Below are positions 19,887 through 31,509 of a stretch of DNA of 64,000 nt, one piece after another; within the stretch, counting starts at the first letter, position 1; each line of letters begins with the position of its first letter. Under the pieces are notes generated by a model. That model was given only the letters and a program-made list of their open reading frames with translations. It was not told the origin of the DNA and ran no database searches. Where the stretch lies: NCBI RefSeq assembly GCF_003148475.1, contig NZ_QGGG01000021.1, forward strand, positions 1 through 64,000, in the 5' to 3' direction. The position numbers and the translations under genes are program-made. The stretch comes from Pseudaminobacter salicylatoxidans (GTDB taxonomy: Bacteria > Pseudomonadota > Alphaproteobacteria > Rhizobiales > Rhizobiaceae).

Positions 19887-21356
19887 GTGCGCGTCCATGC
19901 GCGCCGCGCCGCAGCCGTTGGCCTGCTCGCTCTGGTGGCGGGCTGTCAGGCGCTGAGTGGCGCCGATATCAAGGAATCCGGCTTCCAGCCTTCCAACAAT
20001 CCGATCACGGTCGACAATGTCTCGCGCAACGACCGCATGGCCGAGCTGGCCAAGAGCCAGCATCCGCGCATTCTTGCGACCTATGGCGGCGAATATTCGG
20101 ATCCCAGGCTGGAGCGGATGGTGGCCAAGGTGGTGGGCAACCTGACCACGGTGTCGGGCAATCCGACGCAGGCCTACCGCATCACCATCCTCAATTCGCC
20201 CAACGTCAATGCTTTCGCGCTGCCGGGCGGTTATCTTTATGTCACGCGCGGCCTTCTGGCGCTCGCCAACGACTCGGCCGAGCTTGCCGCCGTCATCGCG
20301 CATGAAATGGGCCATGTGACCGCCAATCACGGCATCCAGCGCCAGCAGAAGGAAGCCGAAGAGGTTCTGGCCAACAAGGTGGTCACCGATGTGCTCGGTG
20401 AAAGCCCCACGGCCAAGGTGGCCCTGATCCGCGGCAAGCTCCGTCTCGCCCAGTTTTCGCGCAACCAGGAGCTGGAGGCCGACGCCATCGGCATCAAGGC
20501 CAGCGGGCAGGCCGGGTTCGATCCCTATGCGGCGGGTCGCTTCCTGCAATCCATGGCCGCCTACAGCGATTTCCGCTCGGTGTCGGGCGCGACCGATCCG
20601 AGCCTCGATTTCCTTGCCAGCCACCCCAACACGCCGCAGCGCATCGAACTGGCGCAGCGCCATGCCCGCCTTGTCGGCGTGCCCGGAACCGGCCTGCGCG
20701 ACCGCGATTCCTTCCTCGCCGGCATCGATGGCATGCTTTATGGCGACACGCCCGACGAAGGCTATGTGCGTGGCACGACCTTCCTGCATCCACGCCTCGG
20801 CATCTCCTTCTCGGTGCCGACAGGCTTCGTCATCGACAACACCGCCGCCGCCGTCACCGCCACCGGTCCGGGCGACATGGCGATCCGCTTCGATGGCGTG
20901 AGCCTCGACCGCAAGACCTCGCTGCCCGATTATCTGCGCAGCGGCTGGGTGGCAGGCCTCGACGCCAACAGCGTGCGGGCCGAAACCGTCAACGGCAATG
21001 AGGCCGCTACCGCCACCGCGCGCGCCGATGGCTGGCAGTTCGGCATCACCGTCATCCGCGCCGGAGACCAGGTTTATCGCCTGCTGACGGCGGCCCCCCT
21101 GGCCAGCACCTCGCTGGCGCAGGTTTCGCGCTCGGTGAGCGACAGCTTCCGCGTGCTGACGCCGGCGGAGAAGGCAGCGCTGAAGCCTCTGCGCATTCGT
21201 GTCGTGACCGTGCGGCCGGGCCAGAACATCGGCACGCTCTCGGCCATGATGGTAGGCGTGGACCGCAAGCTTGACCTGTTCCGTGTGCTGAACGGCCTTG
21301 CGCCGGGCGCGACGGTTTCGGCCGGCGACAAGGTCAAGATCGTCACCGACCGGTAA
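19887..21356 (+). CDS. M48-family zinc metallopeptidase lipoprotein with C-terminal LysM-like segment
   Basis: From the GTG at 19887 it has 489 residues and begins with a lipoprotein signal (VHARRAAAVGLLALVAGC, lipidated Cys about residue 20). The zinc motif AHEMGHV with the downstream Glu of NQELEADAIGI marks an M48/BepA-like periplasmic protease. The middle region is unassigned. The C-terminus (RVVTVRPGQNIGTLS... then NGLAPGATVSAGDKVKIV) resembles a LysM domain that binds peptidoglycan. The frame is open back to TTG 19821, but no good ribosome site is seen for any start, so the N-terminus is uncertain. Role in outer-membrane protein quality control is inferred. Confidence 0.82.
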   Translation: MRVHARRAAAVGLLALVAGCQALSGADIKESGFQPSNNPITVDNVSRNDRMAELAKSQHPRILATYGGEYSDPRLERMVAKVVGNLTTVSGNPTQAYRITILNSPNVNAFALPGGYLYVTRGLLALANDSAELAAVIAHEMGHVTANHGIQRQQKEAEEVLANKVVTDVLGESPTAKVALIRGKLRLAQFSRNQELEADAIGIKASGQAGFDPYAAGRFLQSMAAYSDFRSVSGATDPSLDFLASHPNTPQRIELAQRHARLVGVPGTGLRDRDSFLAGIDGMLYGDTPDEGYVRGTTFLHPRLGISFSVPTGFVIDNTAAAVTATGPGDMAIRFDGVSLDRKTSLPDYLRSGWVAGLDANSVRAETVNGNEAATATARADGWQFGITVIRAGDQVYRLLTAAPLASTSLAQVSRSVSDSFRVLTPAEKAALKPLRIRVVTVRPGQNIGTLSAMMVGVDRKLDLFRVLNGLAPGATVSAGDKVKIVTDR

Positions 21357-21360
21357 CATG

Positions 21361-21392
21361 CAAAAAGACGCCCCGGCAAAACCGGGGCGCCG
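21361..21392 (-). terminator. Terminator shared by convergent M48 and rpoH2 genes
   Basis: GCCCCGG and CCGGGGC arms (21370-21388) around AAAA. On the minus strand the stem is followed by TCTTTTTG, giving a normal rho-independent terminator for rpoH2; on the plus strand the T-tract is weak. Confidence 0.75.
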
Positions 21393-21422
21393 CTGCTTTG
21401 AAAGGTCTGCGAAGAAAAACCG

Positions 21423-22283
21423 TCAGGCCGAAAGGAAGGCCGGGCTTTCCTTCACCAGCGCGGTTTTCAGCTTCTCCAGCGCGCGGCTTTCGATCTGGCG
21501 CACACGCTCCTTGGAAATGCCGAGCGTCTCGCCCAGCGCCTCCAGCGTGGCGCCTTCGTCCTGCAGCCGGCGCTCCTCGATGATGCGCAGCTCGCGCTCG
21601 TTGAGCACGCCCAGCGCCTTCTTCAGCCAGTCGGAGCGACGCTCGATGTCGATCGCCTCTCCCACCACCTCGTCCGGTAACGGGTCCTCCGAGATCAGGA
21701 AGTCCATGCGGTCGGCCGAGCCGCCGCTGTCGTCTATCAGCGGTGCGTTGAGCGAGGCATCGGGGCTGGAAAGGCGGGCATCCATCATCGCCACATCGGC
21801 TTCCGAAACACCGAGGGCTTCGGATATTTCCTTGTAGAGCGCGCTGCTGGAAGTCACTTCCTGCCCACGCGCAAGCCGCGCGCGCAGGCGACGCAGGTTG
21901 AAGAACAGCGCTTTCTGCGCCGAACTCGTGCCGCCGCGCACGATCGACCAGTTCTTGAGGATGTAGTCCTGCATGGAGGCGCGGATCCACCAGGTCGCAT
22001 AGGTGGAGAAGCGCACGTCGCGGCCGGGTTCGAAACGCGCCGCGGCTTCCAGCAGGCCGACATGGCCTTCCTGTATCAGGTCGCCCATGGGCAGACCGAA
22101 ATACCGGAACTTCGTCGCCATCGAAATCACCAGCCGCATATGCGCGGTGGTGATGCGATGCATTGCTGCCTGATCGTTGTGTTCTTTCCAGCGAAGGGCC
22201 AACTCGTGCTCCTCGCCTCTCTCCAGATAGGGCGCCTTCATGGCCGCCCGGATCATCGTTCGCCTTGCCTTGTCTTCAGTCAT
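21423..22283 (-). CDS. rpoH2: RNA polymerase sigma-32-type factor RpoH2
   Basis: 286 residues. Region 2 reads LIQEGHVGLLEAAARFEP...FSTYATWWIRASMQDYIL. The RpoH box is present as AQKALFFNLRRLR, and region 4 ends LGETLGISKERVRQIESRALEKL. These identify a heat-shock sigma factor; the divergence from RpoH1 and the promoter upstream point to the RpoH2 branch of rhizobia, which acts below the general-stress sigma EcfG/RpoE2. Start ATG at 22283; the frame stays open much further, but that stretch is antisense to the divergent gene. Confidence 0.9.
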   Translation of the reverse strand: MTEDKARRTMIRAAMKAPYLERGEEHELALRWKEHNDQAAMHRITTAHMRLVISMATKFRYFGLPMGDLIQEGHVGLLEAAARFEPGRDVRFSTYATWWIRASMQDYILKNWSIVRGGTSSAQKALFFNLRRLRARLARGQEVTSSSALYKEISEALGVSEADVAMMDARLSSPDASLNAPLIDDSGGSADRMDFLISEDPLPDEVVGEAIDIERRSDWLKKALGVLNERELRIIEERRLQDEGATLEALGETLGISKERVRQIESRALEKLKTALVKESPAFLSA

Positions 22284-22381
22284 CCTGCGCGCTCCCAAAC
22301 TCCCGGCGCAATTACGTCTTACCGTACCGAGCTGGCGGGCTCGGGGATTGAAGTCACAACCAACCGCCCTACAAGCTTTGC

Positions 22382-22406
22382 AACGCCCAGCCCGAAGGAA
22401 TGTTCC
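22382..22406 (-). promoter_or_regulatory. EcfG/RpoE2-type promoter for rpoH2
   Basis: On the minus strand GGAAC (22406-22402), 16 bp, then CGTT (22385-22382). This matches the general-stress consensus GGAAC-N16-18-CGTT (equivalently GGAAC-N18-TT). The transcript would carry a leader of about 90 nt to the rpoH2 ATG. The -35 box abuts the start codon of the divergent acyl-CoA dehydrogenase gene. Confidence 0.75.
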
Positions 22407-24197
22407 ATGATATCCGTCGATCGCGCCGAGCTCGCCTTCCAGCTTTTCGAAGCCCTGCCGACCGCCAGTCTGGCGACACTGCCCCGTTTCGCCGATTACG
22501 ACCGCACGGCGATGGACGAGGTGCTGGACACCGCGGAGCGCATCGCCAGGGAGCATTTCCTGCCGCACGCGGCCGCGCTTGACCTCGACGCACCGCGCTT
22601 CGAGGGCGGCAAGGTGGCGCTGGACGACCGCGTGGGAGCTGCCCTTGCGGTCTATCGCGAGGCGGGTTTCTTCAGCGCGGGTTTCGACAGGGAATGGGGC
22701 GGGACGCAGATGCCGGGCACGTTGCGCGCCGCCGCCAGCTTCATCTTTTCCATGGCCAATGCCTCGACCGCGGCCTATCCGCTGCTGACCTTCGATGCGG
22801 CAAGCCTGATCGCCGCCTTCGGTACGGGGGAGCAGAAGGAGCGCTTCCTGCGGCCGATGGTGACGGGACGCTTCTTCGGCACGCTATGCCTGACGGAATC
22901 TCAGGCGGGGTCATCGCTTGGCGACATCGTCACCAGAGCCGGGCAGAACGAGGATGGCAGCTACAGCATTTCCGGCAACAAGATGTGGGTGGCCGGCGGC
23001 GACCATGACATCTGCGAGAACATCGTCCATCTGGTGCTGGCAAAGGTGCCCGACAGCCCTGCGGGGCCGCTTGGAACATCGCTGTTCATCGTGCCGAAAT
23101 TCCTTGTCGGTGAAGAGCATGCGCAGGGCGAACGCAATGGCGTAGCGCTGGCAGGCCTGAACCACACGATGGGCTATCGCGGGATTCCCAACGCCGTGCT
23201 GAATTTCGGCGAGGACGAGCCATGTCGCGGCTATCTTCTGGGCAAGCTCGACAACGGGCTGGCCCAACTCCTGCAAACCGCCAATGAGATGCGGCTTGGC
23301 GTCGGGCTGGAGGCGGCGGCGCTGGGGGCCGCGGGCTATCGTGCCGCGTTGCGCTATGCGGACGAGCGGATGCAGGGCCATCTGCCGGGCAACTGGAATC
23401 CGGACGGCCCGCCGGTGCCGATCATCGAACATGCCGACGTGCGGCGCATGCTGCTGGCGCAGAAGGCCGCGGTGGAGGGCGCGCTGGCGCTGATCCTCTA
23501 TGCCGCCTTTCTGGTGGATGCCACCAGGGCTGCACCCAACGCCGAAGCCAGCCATGACAGCCGGCTGCTGCTCGATCTTCTCACCCCGATCGCCAAGTCG
23601 TGGTCGGCGAAATATTGCTGCGAGGCGAACAGCCACGCGCTCCAGATCCTCGGCGGTTATGGCTATACGCGAGACTATCCGGTCGAGCGTCTCTATCGCG
23701 ACAACCGGCTGAACGCGATCCGCGAGGGCACGCATGGCGTTCACGGCATCGATCTGCTGGGGCGCAAGGTGATGCAGGAAAACGGCACCGGCATGAAGGT
23801 GCTGGCCGCCCGCATCATGGCCGATGTCACGCTGGCCCACGCCCATCCCGAGCTTGCCGGCCATGCGGAGGACCTTGCCGCGCATCTGGCCGAGGCGGTG
23901 GCCACCACCGGCAGGCTTGGCGGCACCGTCGGTTCCGACCCGCGGCGGGGACTTGCCAATGCCACGCTCTATCTCGACATGCTGGGCGACGTGGTGATTG
24001 CCTGGATGTGGTTGCGTCAGGCCATGGCGGCGCTGCGCAAGCGCGCCACCGACTCATCGGATGGCGATCTCATCGACGGCAAGCTTGCCGCCTGCCGCTA
24101 TTATTTCCTCTATGAACTGCCCCGCGCCAGAACCGCGCGGACGCTGCTGGACAGTCTCGACGACACCGCGCTGACGATGAAGCCGGAATGGTTTTGA
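22407..24197 (+). CDS. Acyl-CoA dehydrogenase, long type with C-terminal extension
   Basis: 596 residues. The core contains the FAD/substrate segment LCLTESQAGSSLGDI, then KMWVAGGDHDI, GYTRDYPVERLYRD and the catalytic-region REGTHGVHGIDLLGRK. The extra 150-170 C-terminal residues are characteristic of the roughly 600-residue branch (FadE/DmdC-like). It oxidises an acyl-CoA at the alpha-beta bond, passing electrons to ETF. Start ATG at 22407 with AAGGA upstream. The substrate chain cannot be read from sequence. It is divergent from rpoH2 and single. Confidence 0.9.
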   Translation: MISVDRAELAFQLFEALPTASLATLPRFADYDRTAMDEVLDTAERIAREHFLPHAAALDLDAPRFEGGKVALDDRVGAALAVYREAGFFSAGFDREWGGTQMPGTLRAAASFIFSMANASTAAYPLLTFDAASLIAAFGTGEQKERFLRPMVTGRFFGTLCLTESQAGSSLGDIVTRAGQNEDGSYSISGNKMWVAGGDHDICENIVHLVLAKVPDSPAGPLGTSLFIVPKFLVGEEHAQGERNGVALAGLNHTMGYRGIPNAVLNFGEDEPCRGYLLGKLDNGLAQLLQTANEMRLGVGLEAAALGAAGYRAALRYADERMQGHLPGNWNPDGPPVPIIEHADVRRMLLAQKAAVEGALALILYAAFLVDATRAAPNAEASHDSRLLLDLLTPIAKSWSAKYCCEANSHALQILGGYGYTRDYPVERLYRDNRLNAIREGTHGVHGIDLLGRKVMQENGTGMKVLAARIMADVTLAHAHPELAGHAEDLAAHLAEAVATTGRLGGTVGSDPRRGLANATLYLDMLGDVVIAWMWLRQAMAALRKRATDSSDGDLIDGKLAACRYYFLYELPRARTARTLLDSLDDTALTMKPEWF

Positions 24198-24215
24198 GCG
24201 CACGTGCCCGTGGGT

Positions 24216-24407
24216 TCAGCCGAGCTTGATTTCGCCTTCGACCACGTGATCGAGATCGGCGTCCTCGGCCGTCAGCGTCATGCGCACATGCAGCGTGTCG
24301 CCTTTCACCTTGCCGTCACGTACGGCGGTTTCGATCGCGCGCTGGGAGGTGACACCCACCTGCTTCAGGAACTTGCGGATCGACATGTTGAAGACTTCCT
24401 CGTCCAT
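24216..24407 (-). CDS. Small conserved protein, DUF6494-like
   Basis: 63 residues, starting MDEEVFNMSIRKFLKQVGVTSQ and ending VEGEIKLG. The pattern of a short helix, a VTSQRAIE turn and an LHVRMTLTAEDADLDHVVEGEI tail recalls the DUF6494 small proteins of alphaproteobacteria. No catalytic motif is present. It is convergent with the acyl-CoA dehydrogenase gene and is separated from the downstream carD gene by a terminator further right. Confidence 0.7.
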   Translation of the reverse strand: MDEEVFNMSIRKFLKQVGVTSQRAIETAVRDGKVKGDTLHVRMTLTAEDADLDHVVEGEIKLG

Positions 24408-24517
24408 GGTGGGCTCCCTTGCTGTTGCCGGGTCGATTGTAGGCGCTTGCGGCGCGGGGGAGCAAGCCGGCTGCGAAATGCCGGCGCATGGGTCAGCCGG
24501 CTATCTCGCAGGCAATA

Positions 24518-24546
24518 AAAAAACCCGGCGTCGCCGCCGGGTTTTT
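24518..24546 (-). terminator. Rho-independent terminator after carD
   Basis: CCCGGCG...CGCCGGG stem with A-run on one side and GTTTTT on the other, so it can work in both directions. It lies 23 bp beyond the carD stop. Confidence 0.85.
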
Positions 24547-24568
24547 GTCGTAGCGCGGATGAAGCGGC

Positions 24569-25153
24569 TTATGCGGCTTCTTCCTGCTCGGTCTCTTCGT
24601 TGTCGGCCTCGGCCTTGGCGCCACGCTTGGGGCCCTTGGCAAGGTTGGCTTCGATCATGCGCACCGCCTCGGTTTCCGAGAGGCGGTTGACGGCCGCGAT
24701 CTCGCGGGCCATGCGGTCGAGCGCGGCTTCGTAGAGCTGGCGCTCGGAATAGGACTGCTCCGGCTGGTTTTCGGCGCGGTAGAGATCGCGCACCACTTCG
24801 GAGATGGAGATCAGGTCGCCGGAATTGATCTTCGCGTCATATTCCTGCGCGCGGCGCGACCACATGGTGCGCTTCACGCGGGCGCGGCCCTGCAGCACCT
24901 TCAGCGCACGCTCGACATAGTCCGTCTCGGACAGCTTGCGCATGCCGATGGACGTCGCCTTGGCGACCGGTACCTTCAGGCGCATCTTGTCCTTCTGGAA
25001 GTCGATGACGAAGAGCTCCAGCTTGTGGCCCGCCACTTCCTGCTCATCGATGGCCATGATCTGGCCGACGCCATGTGCCGGATAGACAATGTATTCGCCG
25101 GTTTTGAAACCGTGGCGGCCTGCGGATTTCTTCTGCGTGGTTGCGGTTGCCAT
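24569..25153 (-). CDS. carD: CarD-family transcription factor (RNA polymerase-binding)
   Basis: 194 residues. The N-terminal Tudor-like RNAP-interaction domain reads FKTGEYIVYPAHGVGQIMAIDEQEVAGHKLELFVIDF (shown in part; key residues Y-P-H-G-V-G). The C-terminal helical DNA-binding region contains LQGRARVKRTMWSRRAQEYDAKINSGDL. An acidic tail rich in E ends the protein. CarD/CdnL proteins bind the polymerase beta subunit and stabilise open promoters, often of rRNA and growth genes. Start ATG at 25153 as MATATTQKK; a longer frame upstream is not expected. Confidence 0.92.
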   Translation of the reverse strand: MATATTQKKSAGRHGFKTGEYIVYPAHGVGQIMAIDEQEVAGHKLELFVIDFQKDKMRLKVPVAKATSIGMRKLSETDYVERALKVLQGRARVKRTMWSRRAQEYDAKINSGDLISISEVVRDLYRAENQPEQSYSERQLYEAALDRMAREIAAVNRLSETEAVRMIEANLAKGPKRGAKAEADNEETEQEEAA

Positions 25154-25524
25154 TACGCCCTGAACTCCTTCTATGACGCCGGCTGGAAAGCCGGCAGACC
25201 CGTTGGACGGCCAGACGGCCAAACAGAGCCGCAGACAACAGGAAAACATTCTCCGGAAAAGCCCGGGACCGGCAAACAAGCATGATGTTTGCTCGGCCCA
25301 AGTCGCCTTGGTCCGAAGTTGTGTTCACCTTTCAGTGATTAGGGCGTTGCGCCATAAATCGACAGCGTGTCAGCGGCATGTTGTGGTAGGGATACCACAA
25401 AAAGTTGAAAGAATCAAGGTTTTGCTGCATACGCGAAGATTCGCGTGCGTATGCGTGTCGCCACGCCGCACCGAAGATGTAATGTGCTCGCCGGTCTTGG
25501 CAAGCCTGTCCCGGCCTGAAACGA
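25154..25524. promoter_or_regulatory. Gene-free region between carD and fdxA with candidate carD promoter and two palindromes
   Basis: 371 bp with no supported gene. On the minus strand CTTGAT (25418-25413), 17 bp, then GTATCC (25395-25390) is a plausible sigma-70 promoter for carD with a leader of about 230 nt. A perfect palindrome TTGTGGTA-N4-TACCACAA (25381-25400) covers the -10, and ACGCGA-N4-TCGCGT (25431-25446) lies upstream. No promoter data are available. Confidence 0.45.
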
Positions 25525-25863
25525 TCAGTCGCCTTCGCCAGGTTCGGGCGAGAAGTACTTCTCGAATTTTCCTTCGATACCGTCGAATTCCTTGGCGTCG
25601 GCCGGCGCATCCTTCTTGGATGTTATGTTCGGCCACTTGGAAGCGTAGTCGTTGTTGACTTCCAGCCACTTTTCCAGCCCCGGCTCGGTGTCGGGCTTGA
25701 TCGCGTCGGCGGGGCACTCGGGCTCGCACACCCCGCAGTCGATGCATTCGTCGGGGTGGATGACGAGCATGTTCTCGCCTTCATAGAAACAGTCGACCGG
25801 ACAGACCTCGACGCAATCCATGTATTTGCATTTGATGCAATTGTCGGTCACGACATAGGTCAT
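25525..25863 (-). CDS. fdxA: 7Fe ferredoxin
   Basis: 112 residues. The N-terminal cluster ligands read [21 protein letters not shown] (split: C-x2-C-x4-C-x3-CP and a second Cys), followed by [17 protein letters not shown]. This gives one [3Fe-4S] and one [4Fe-4S] cluster, as in the FdxA family, and the C-terminal tail ending in an acidic GEGD is usual. It is a low-potential soluble electron carrier. Start ATG at 25863 chosen because [14 protein letters not shown] is the invariant N-terminus. Confidence 0.95.
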   Translation of the reverse strand: MTYVVTDNCIKCKYMDCVEVCPVDCFYEGENMLVIHPDECIDCGVCEPECPADAIKPDTEPGLEKWLEVNNDYASKWPNITSKKDAPADAKEFDGIEGKFEKYFSPEPGEGD

Positions 25864-26002
25864 GATGCTGCTCCGGGACTCTATCCACTCCTGAAATATA
25901 TGGGGTGAGGTATCCGCTTTGCGAAGGCCTGACAAGGGCAGCTATGTCGCAGATCGGTCCTGTCGTGGAATGCCATTCCACGGCTGTCCTCAGCGCAGGG
26001 AG

Positions 26003-26386
26003 CTAGCGGTCGCGCAGCCGGTCGGTTTCGCGGCGCTGCCGCTTGGTGGGACGCCCGCTGCCCGCCTCGCGCACTGGCACCAGTGCGTCGGGAAGGGCGG
26101 GATCGCGCGGCGCGGGCTCTGGCGACAGGTCTTCGTAGAGCAGGCGCGCTTCCTCGGCCGGCCCGCGCCGGGTGCCGGGCGCAAGCACCTTGTAGACGAG
26201 GATGCGCCGGTCGAGCGTGATCGTCAGAATATCGCCTGGCTTAATGGAATCTGCGGCCTGGCTCGTCTTCTCGCCATTGATGCGCACGCGGCCGAGCTGG
26301 GCGAGTTTCGCACCCAGCGAACGCGATTTCACCGCGCGCGAGAAGAACAGCCATTTGTCGATGCGCTGACGACCTTCGGCAGGCAT
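26003..26386 (-). CDS. S4-domain RNA-binding protein (HslR/Hsp15-like)
   Basis: 127 residues. An S4 fold begins QRIDKWLFFSRAVKSRSLGAKLAQLGRVRINGEKTSQAADSIKPGDIL (key: RIDKWL, RSLGAKL, VRINGE). The C-terminus is Arg-rich (GRPTKRQRRETDRLRDR). The Hsp15 family binds 50S subunits carrying stranded nascent chains after heat stress. It begins 11 bp after the upstream helicase stop, so the two are probably cotranscribed. Confidence 0.88.
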   Translation of the reverse strand: MPAEGRQRIDKWLFFSRAVKSRSLGAKLAQLGRVRINGEKTSQAADSIKPGDILTITLDRRILVYKVLAPGTRRGPAEEARLLYEDLSPEPAPRDPALPDALVPVREAGSGRPTKRQRRETDRLRDR

Positions 26387-26397
26387 CGCGTCCGCGT

Positions 26398-29550
<3,153 letters not shown>

Positions 29551-29727
29551 CGGAAGCAGGGCGGCCTTTCTGGCTCGGAATTCGCAGGCATCCGCCGGAG
29601 CGGGAGAGAGCTTTCTGCGGGCGCGGGCGGTGACCTCATGGTCCGGTGACTTTGCCTCGACAGATAGGGGCTTGCAGCCGGAAACAAAAGCCCAAATCTG
29701 CGTCAAATTAACGGCTGGAACGAGTCT

Positions 29728-29787
29728 GGAACGAATCGGCGACGAATCGCTGACTCTTTCGGATTCAGCTTTTGTTCACCCCTATAT
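29728..29787 (+). promoter_or_regulatory. Promoter-like module, copy A
   Basis: GGAACGAATCGG then CGACGAATCGCTGA (29728-29753): ACGAATCG occurs twice with an 11-bp period. After exactly 17 bp comes TTTGTTCA (29771-29778), then CTATAT (29782-29787), a good alphaproteobacterial -10 hexamer. Confidence 0.5.
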
Positions 29788-29986
29788 ATAGATTTTGCAC
29801 CTCCGACTCACCCTACATGGTGAATCGCTAATGTTTCCGAAGCGGGAATCTTGCCAGCCAGCGTTAACCTTTCTCCCGTTACCGTCGAGCGCGAGTCAAA
29901 TTTTTTGTTAAGTCATTGTAATATAAGGAATTAAAATGTTTCCCAGAGCGACTGCCCAAAGCCGGGTTAACTACCTGTCCAAAGCC

Positions 29987-30046
29987 GGAACGAATCGGCG
30001 ACGAATCGCTGATTGTAGCCGGTTCTTGGTTTGTTCAATCAATATA
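29987..30046 (+). promoter_or_regulatory. Promoter-like module, copy B
   Basis: The 26-bp block at 29987-30012 is identical to copy A. It is followed after exactly 17 unrelated bases by TTTGTTCA (30030-30037) and, at the same offset as in A, AATATA (30041-30046). The flank CCAAAGCC is shared with copy C. Confidence 0.5.
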
Positions 30047-30257
30047 TAGGGCTTGACGAGGTGCCGGCCGGCCAGATGCAGAGCCGCATGTTTGTTCTTT
30101 TGCCGTCTTTTGGCGGCGCGCGTTAACTTTTGCCGCGCGTGCCTTACCGGTGATCCGTAGCCTTGCGTGGCGGAAAGACCTTGTCGATGAAGTTTAAGCC
30201 CGCATGAACGCCGTTGCCGCCAACGGAACGCCATCGCTTAACATTTCGACCAAAGCC

Positions 30258-30317
30258 GGAACGAATCAGCGACGAATCACTGATGCTGTCTATTTCCCGG
30301 TTTGTTCATCGCTACAT
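30258..30317 (+). promoter_or_regulatory. Promoter-like module, copy C
   Basis: The 26-bp block at 30258-30283 differs from A and B at two positions (G to A in each half, again phased by 11 bp). TTTGTTCA follows after 17 bp (30301-30308) and CTACAT at the same offset (30312-30317). It is the copy nearest aqpZ, 250 bp upstream of its start. Confidence 0.5.
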
Positions 30318-30567
30318 CTTGATGGAAACGCCTCAGCCGACCACAAAGCGGCAGGATGACAGACCTTCATCAGTCATTGGAAATTTAGCCAGTGTTAATG
30401 TTTTTGCTTCATTTCGAGACAGGCGTCCGCCGAAGCTCAGCCGGGCGCCGGTATAATGGAAATACTTGTGACAATCGCGCGGCGCCCGAGGTTGACGTTA
30501 CGTAATCCGTTGTCTTCGGTCAGATTTCATGACTCCTTTTATGCGTTGGTATAAGGAGGGTCATCCC

Positions 30568-31257
30568 ATGACTAAACGTCTGCTGGCCGAATTGCTCGGC
30601 ACCTTCTGGCTGGTGTTCGGCGGTTGCGGCAGCGCCGTTTTCGCCGCTGCGTTTCCCGATCTCGGCATTGGTTTTCTTGGCGTTGCACTGGCGTTCGGTT
30701 TGACGGTTTTGACCATGGTCTATGCGGTCGGCGGCATTTCCGGCGGCCATTTCAATCCCGCTGTTTCGGTGGGGCTCACAGTGGCTGGCCGTTTGCCCGC
30801 GCGCGATCTCGTTCCCTATGTGGTCGTGCAGCTTATCGGTGCGATCATTGCGTCGACGATCCTGTATTTCATTGCCAGCGGCAAGGCCGACTTCACCCTG
30901 GCCAATGGCTTTGCCGCCAATGGTTACGGCGAGCACTCGCCCGGCGGCTATCCGCTGAGTTCGGCCCTGCTGGTCGAGATCGTGCTGACCTTCATCTTCG
31001 TGATGGTCATTCTCGGCGCCACGAGCGGCCACGCGCCCGCCGGTTTTGCCGGCATCGCCATCGGCCTGACGCTGACGCTGATCCATCTGATCGCGATCCC
31101 GGTGACCAACACTTCGGTCAACCCGGCGCGCTCCACCGGCCCGGCGCTTTTCGTCGGCGGCTGGGCCTTGCAGCAGCTCTGGCTGTTCTGGGTCGCTCCC
31201 ATCGTCGGCGCCATCATTGCGGGAGTGGCGCATAAATCGCTGTTTGGCGACGAATAG
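30568..31257 (+). CDS. aqpZ: Aquaporin Z
   Basis: 229 residues, six membrane spans with both half-helix motifs: [12 protein letters not shown] and [12 protein letters not shown]. The first span starts [24 protein letters not shown]. The selectivity-filter positions and length fit a water-specific AqpZ rather than a glycerol channel. ATG at 30568 with AAGGAGGG upstream. A terminator follows at 31292. The gene-free region upstream holds the triple promoter-like module. Confidence 0.95.
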   Translation: MTKRLLAELLGTFWLVFGGCGSAVFAAAFPDLGIGFLGVALAFGLTVLTMVYAVGGISGGHFNPAVSVGLTVAGRLPARDLVPYVVVQLIGAIIASTILYFIASGKADFTLANGFAANGYGEHSPGGYPLSSALLVEIVLTFIFVMVILGATSGHAPAGFAGIAIGLTLTLIHLIAIPVTNTSVNPARSTGPALFVGGWALQQLWLFWVAPIVGAIIAGVAHKSLFGDE

Positions 31258-31291
31258 CGCGGTGGCCAGGCCATATCCCGATCACGCAATC

Positions 31292-31320
31292 GAAACCCGG
31301 CTCCGGCCGGGTTTCTTTTT
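31292..31320 (+). terminator. Rho-independent terminator after aqpZ
   Basis: AACCCGGC...GCCGGGTT stem followed by TCTTTTTT, 35 bp past the aqpZ stop. Confidence 0.9.
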
Positions 31321-31509
31321 TGCCGGCGTGCGGGAAGAGAAGACGCAGTATCCGGCTGCTTCTTGCAGTTCAGGTCTACGCCGAGTCCTGTACGAACAGC
31401 TAAAATACTCAACAAACGTAGTTAAACACCGCTTAACCTTTTCACTTCATTATCCATGCAAATTTAGTTTTCCCCGTTGTGGGTGGGGATTTCGCAGGGG
31501 GTAATGAAT

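Larger units (their letters stand above)
29551..30567. other. 1-kb gene-free region with three copies of a promoter-like module
   Basis: No coding sequence with any supporting feature was found in either direction. The AT content is well above the genes around it, and there are several TTAAC and TATATA segments. Three diverged copies of a 26-bp conserved block, each followed at fixed distance by TTTGTTCA and then a -10-like hexamer, lie in the same orientation (see separate entries). The arrangement suggests promoters of small RNAs or upstream control of aqpZ rather than protein genes. Confidence 0.6.

Noticed and set aside
29728-30317. The three modules as a CRISPR array or as DnaA-type origin iterons
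   Set aside because: Only three copies spaced about 260-270 bp apart, no cas genes, no DnaA boxes; the copies have fixed promoter-like sub-spacing instead.
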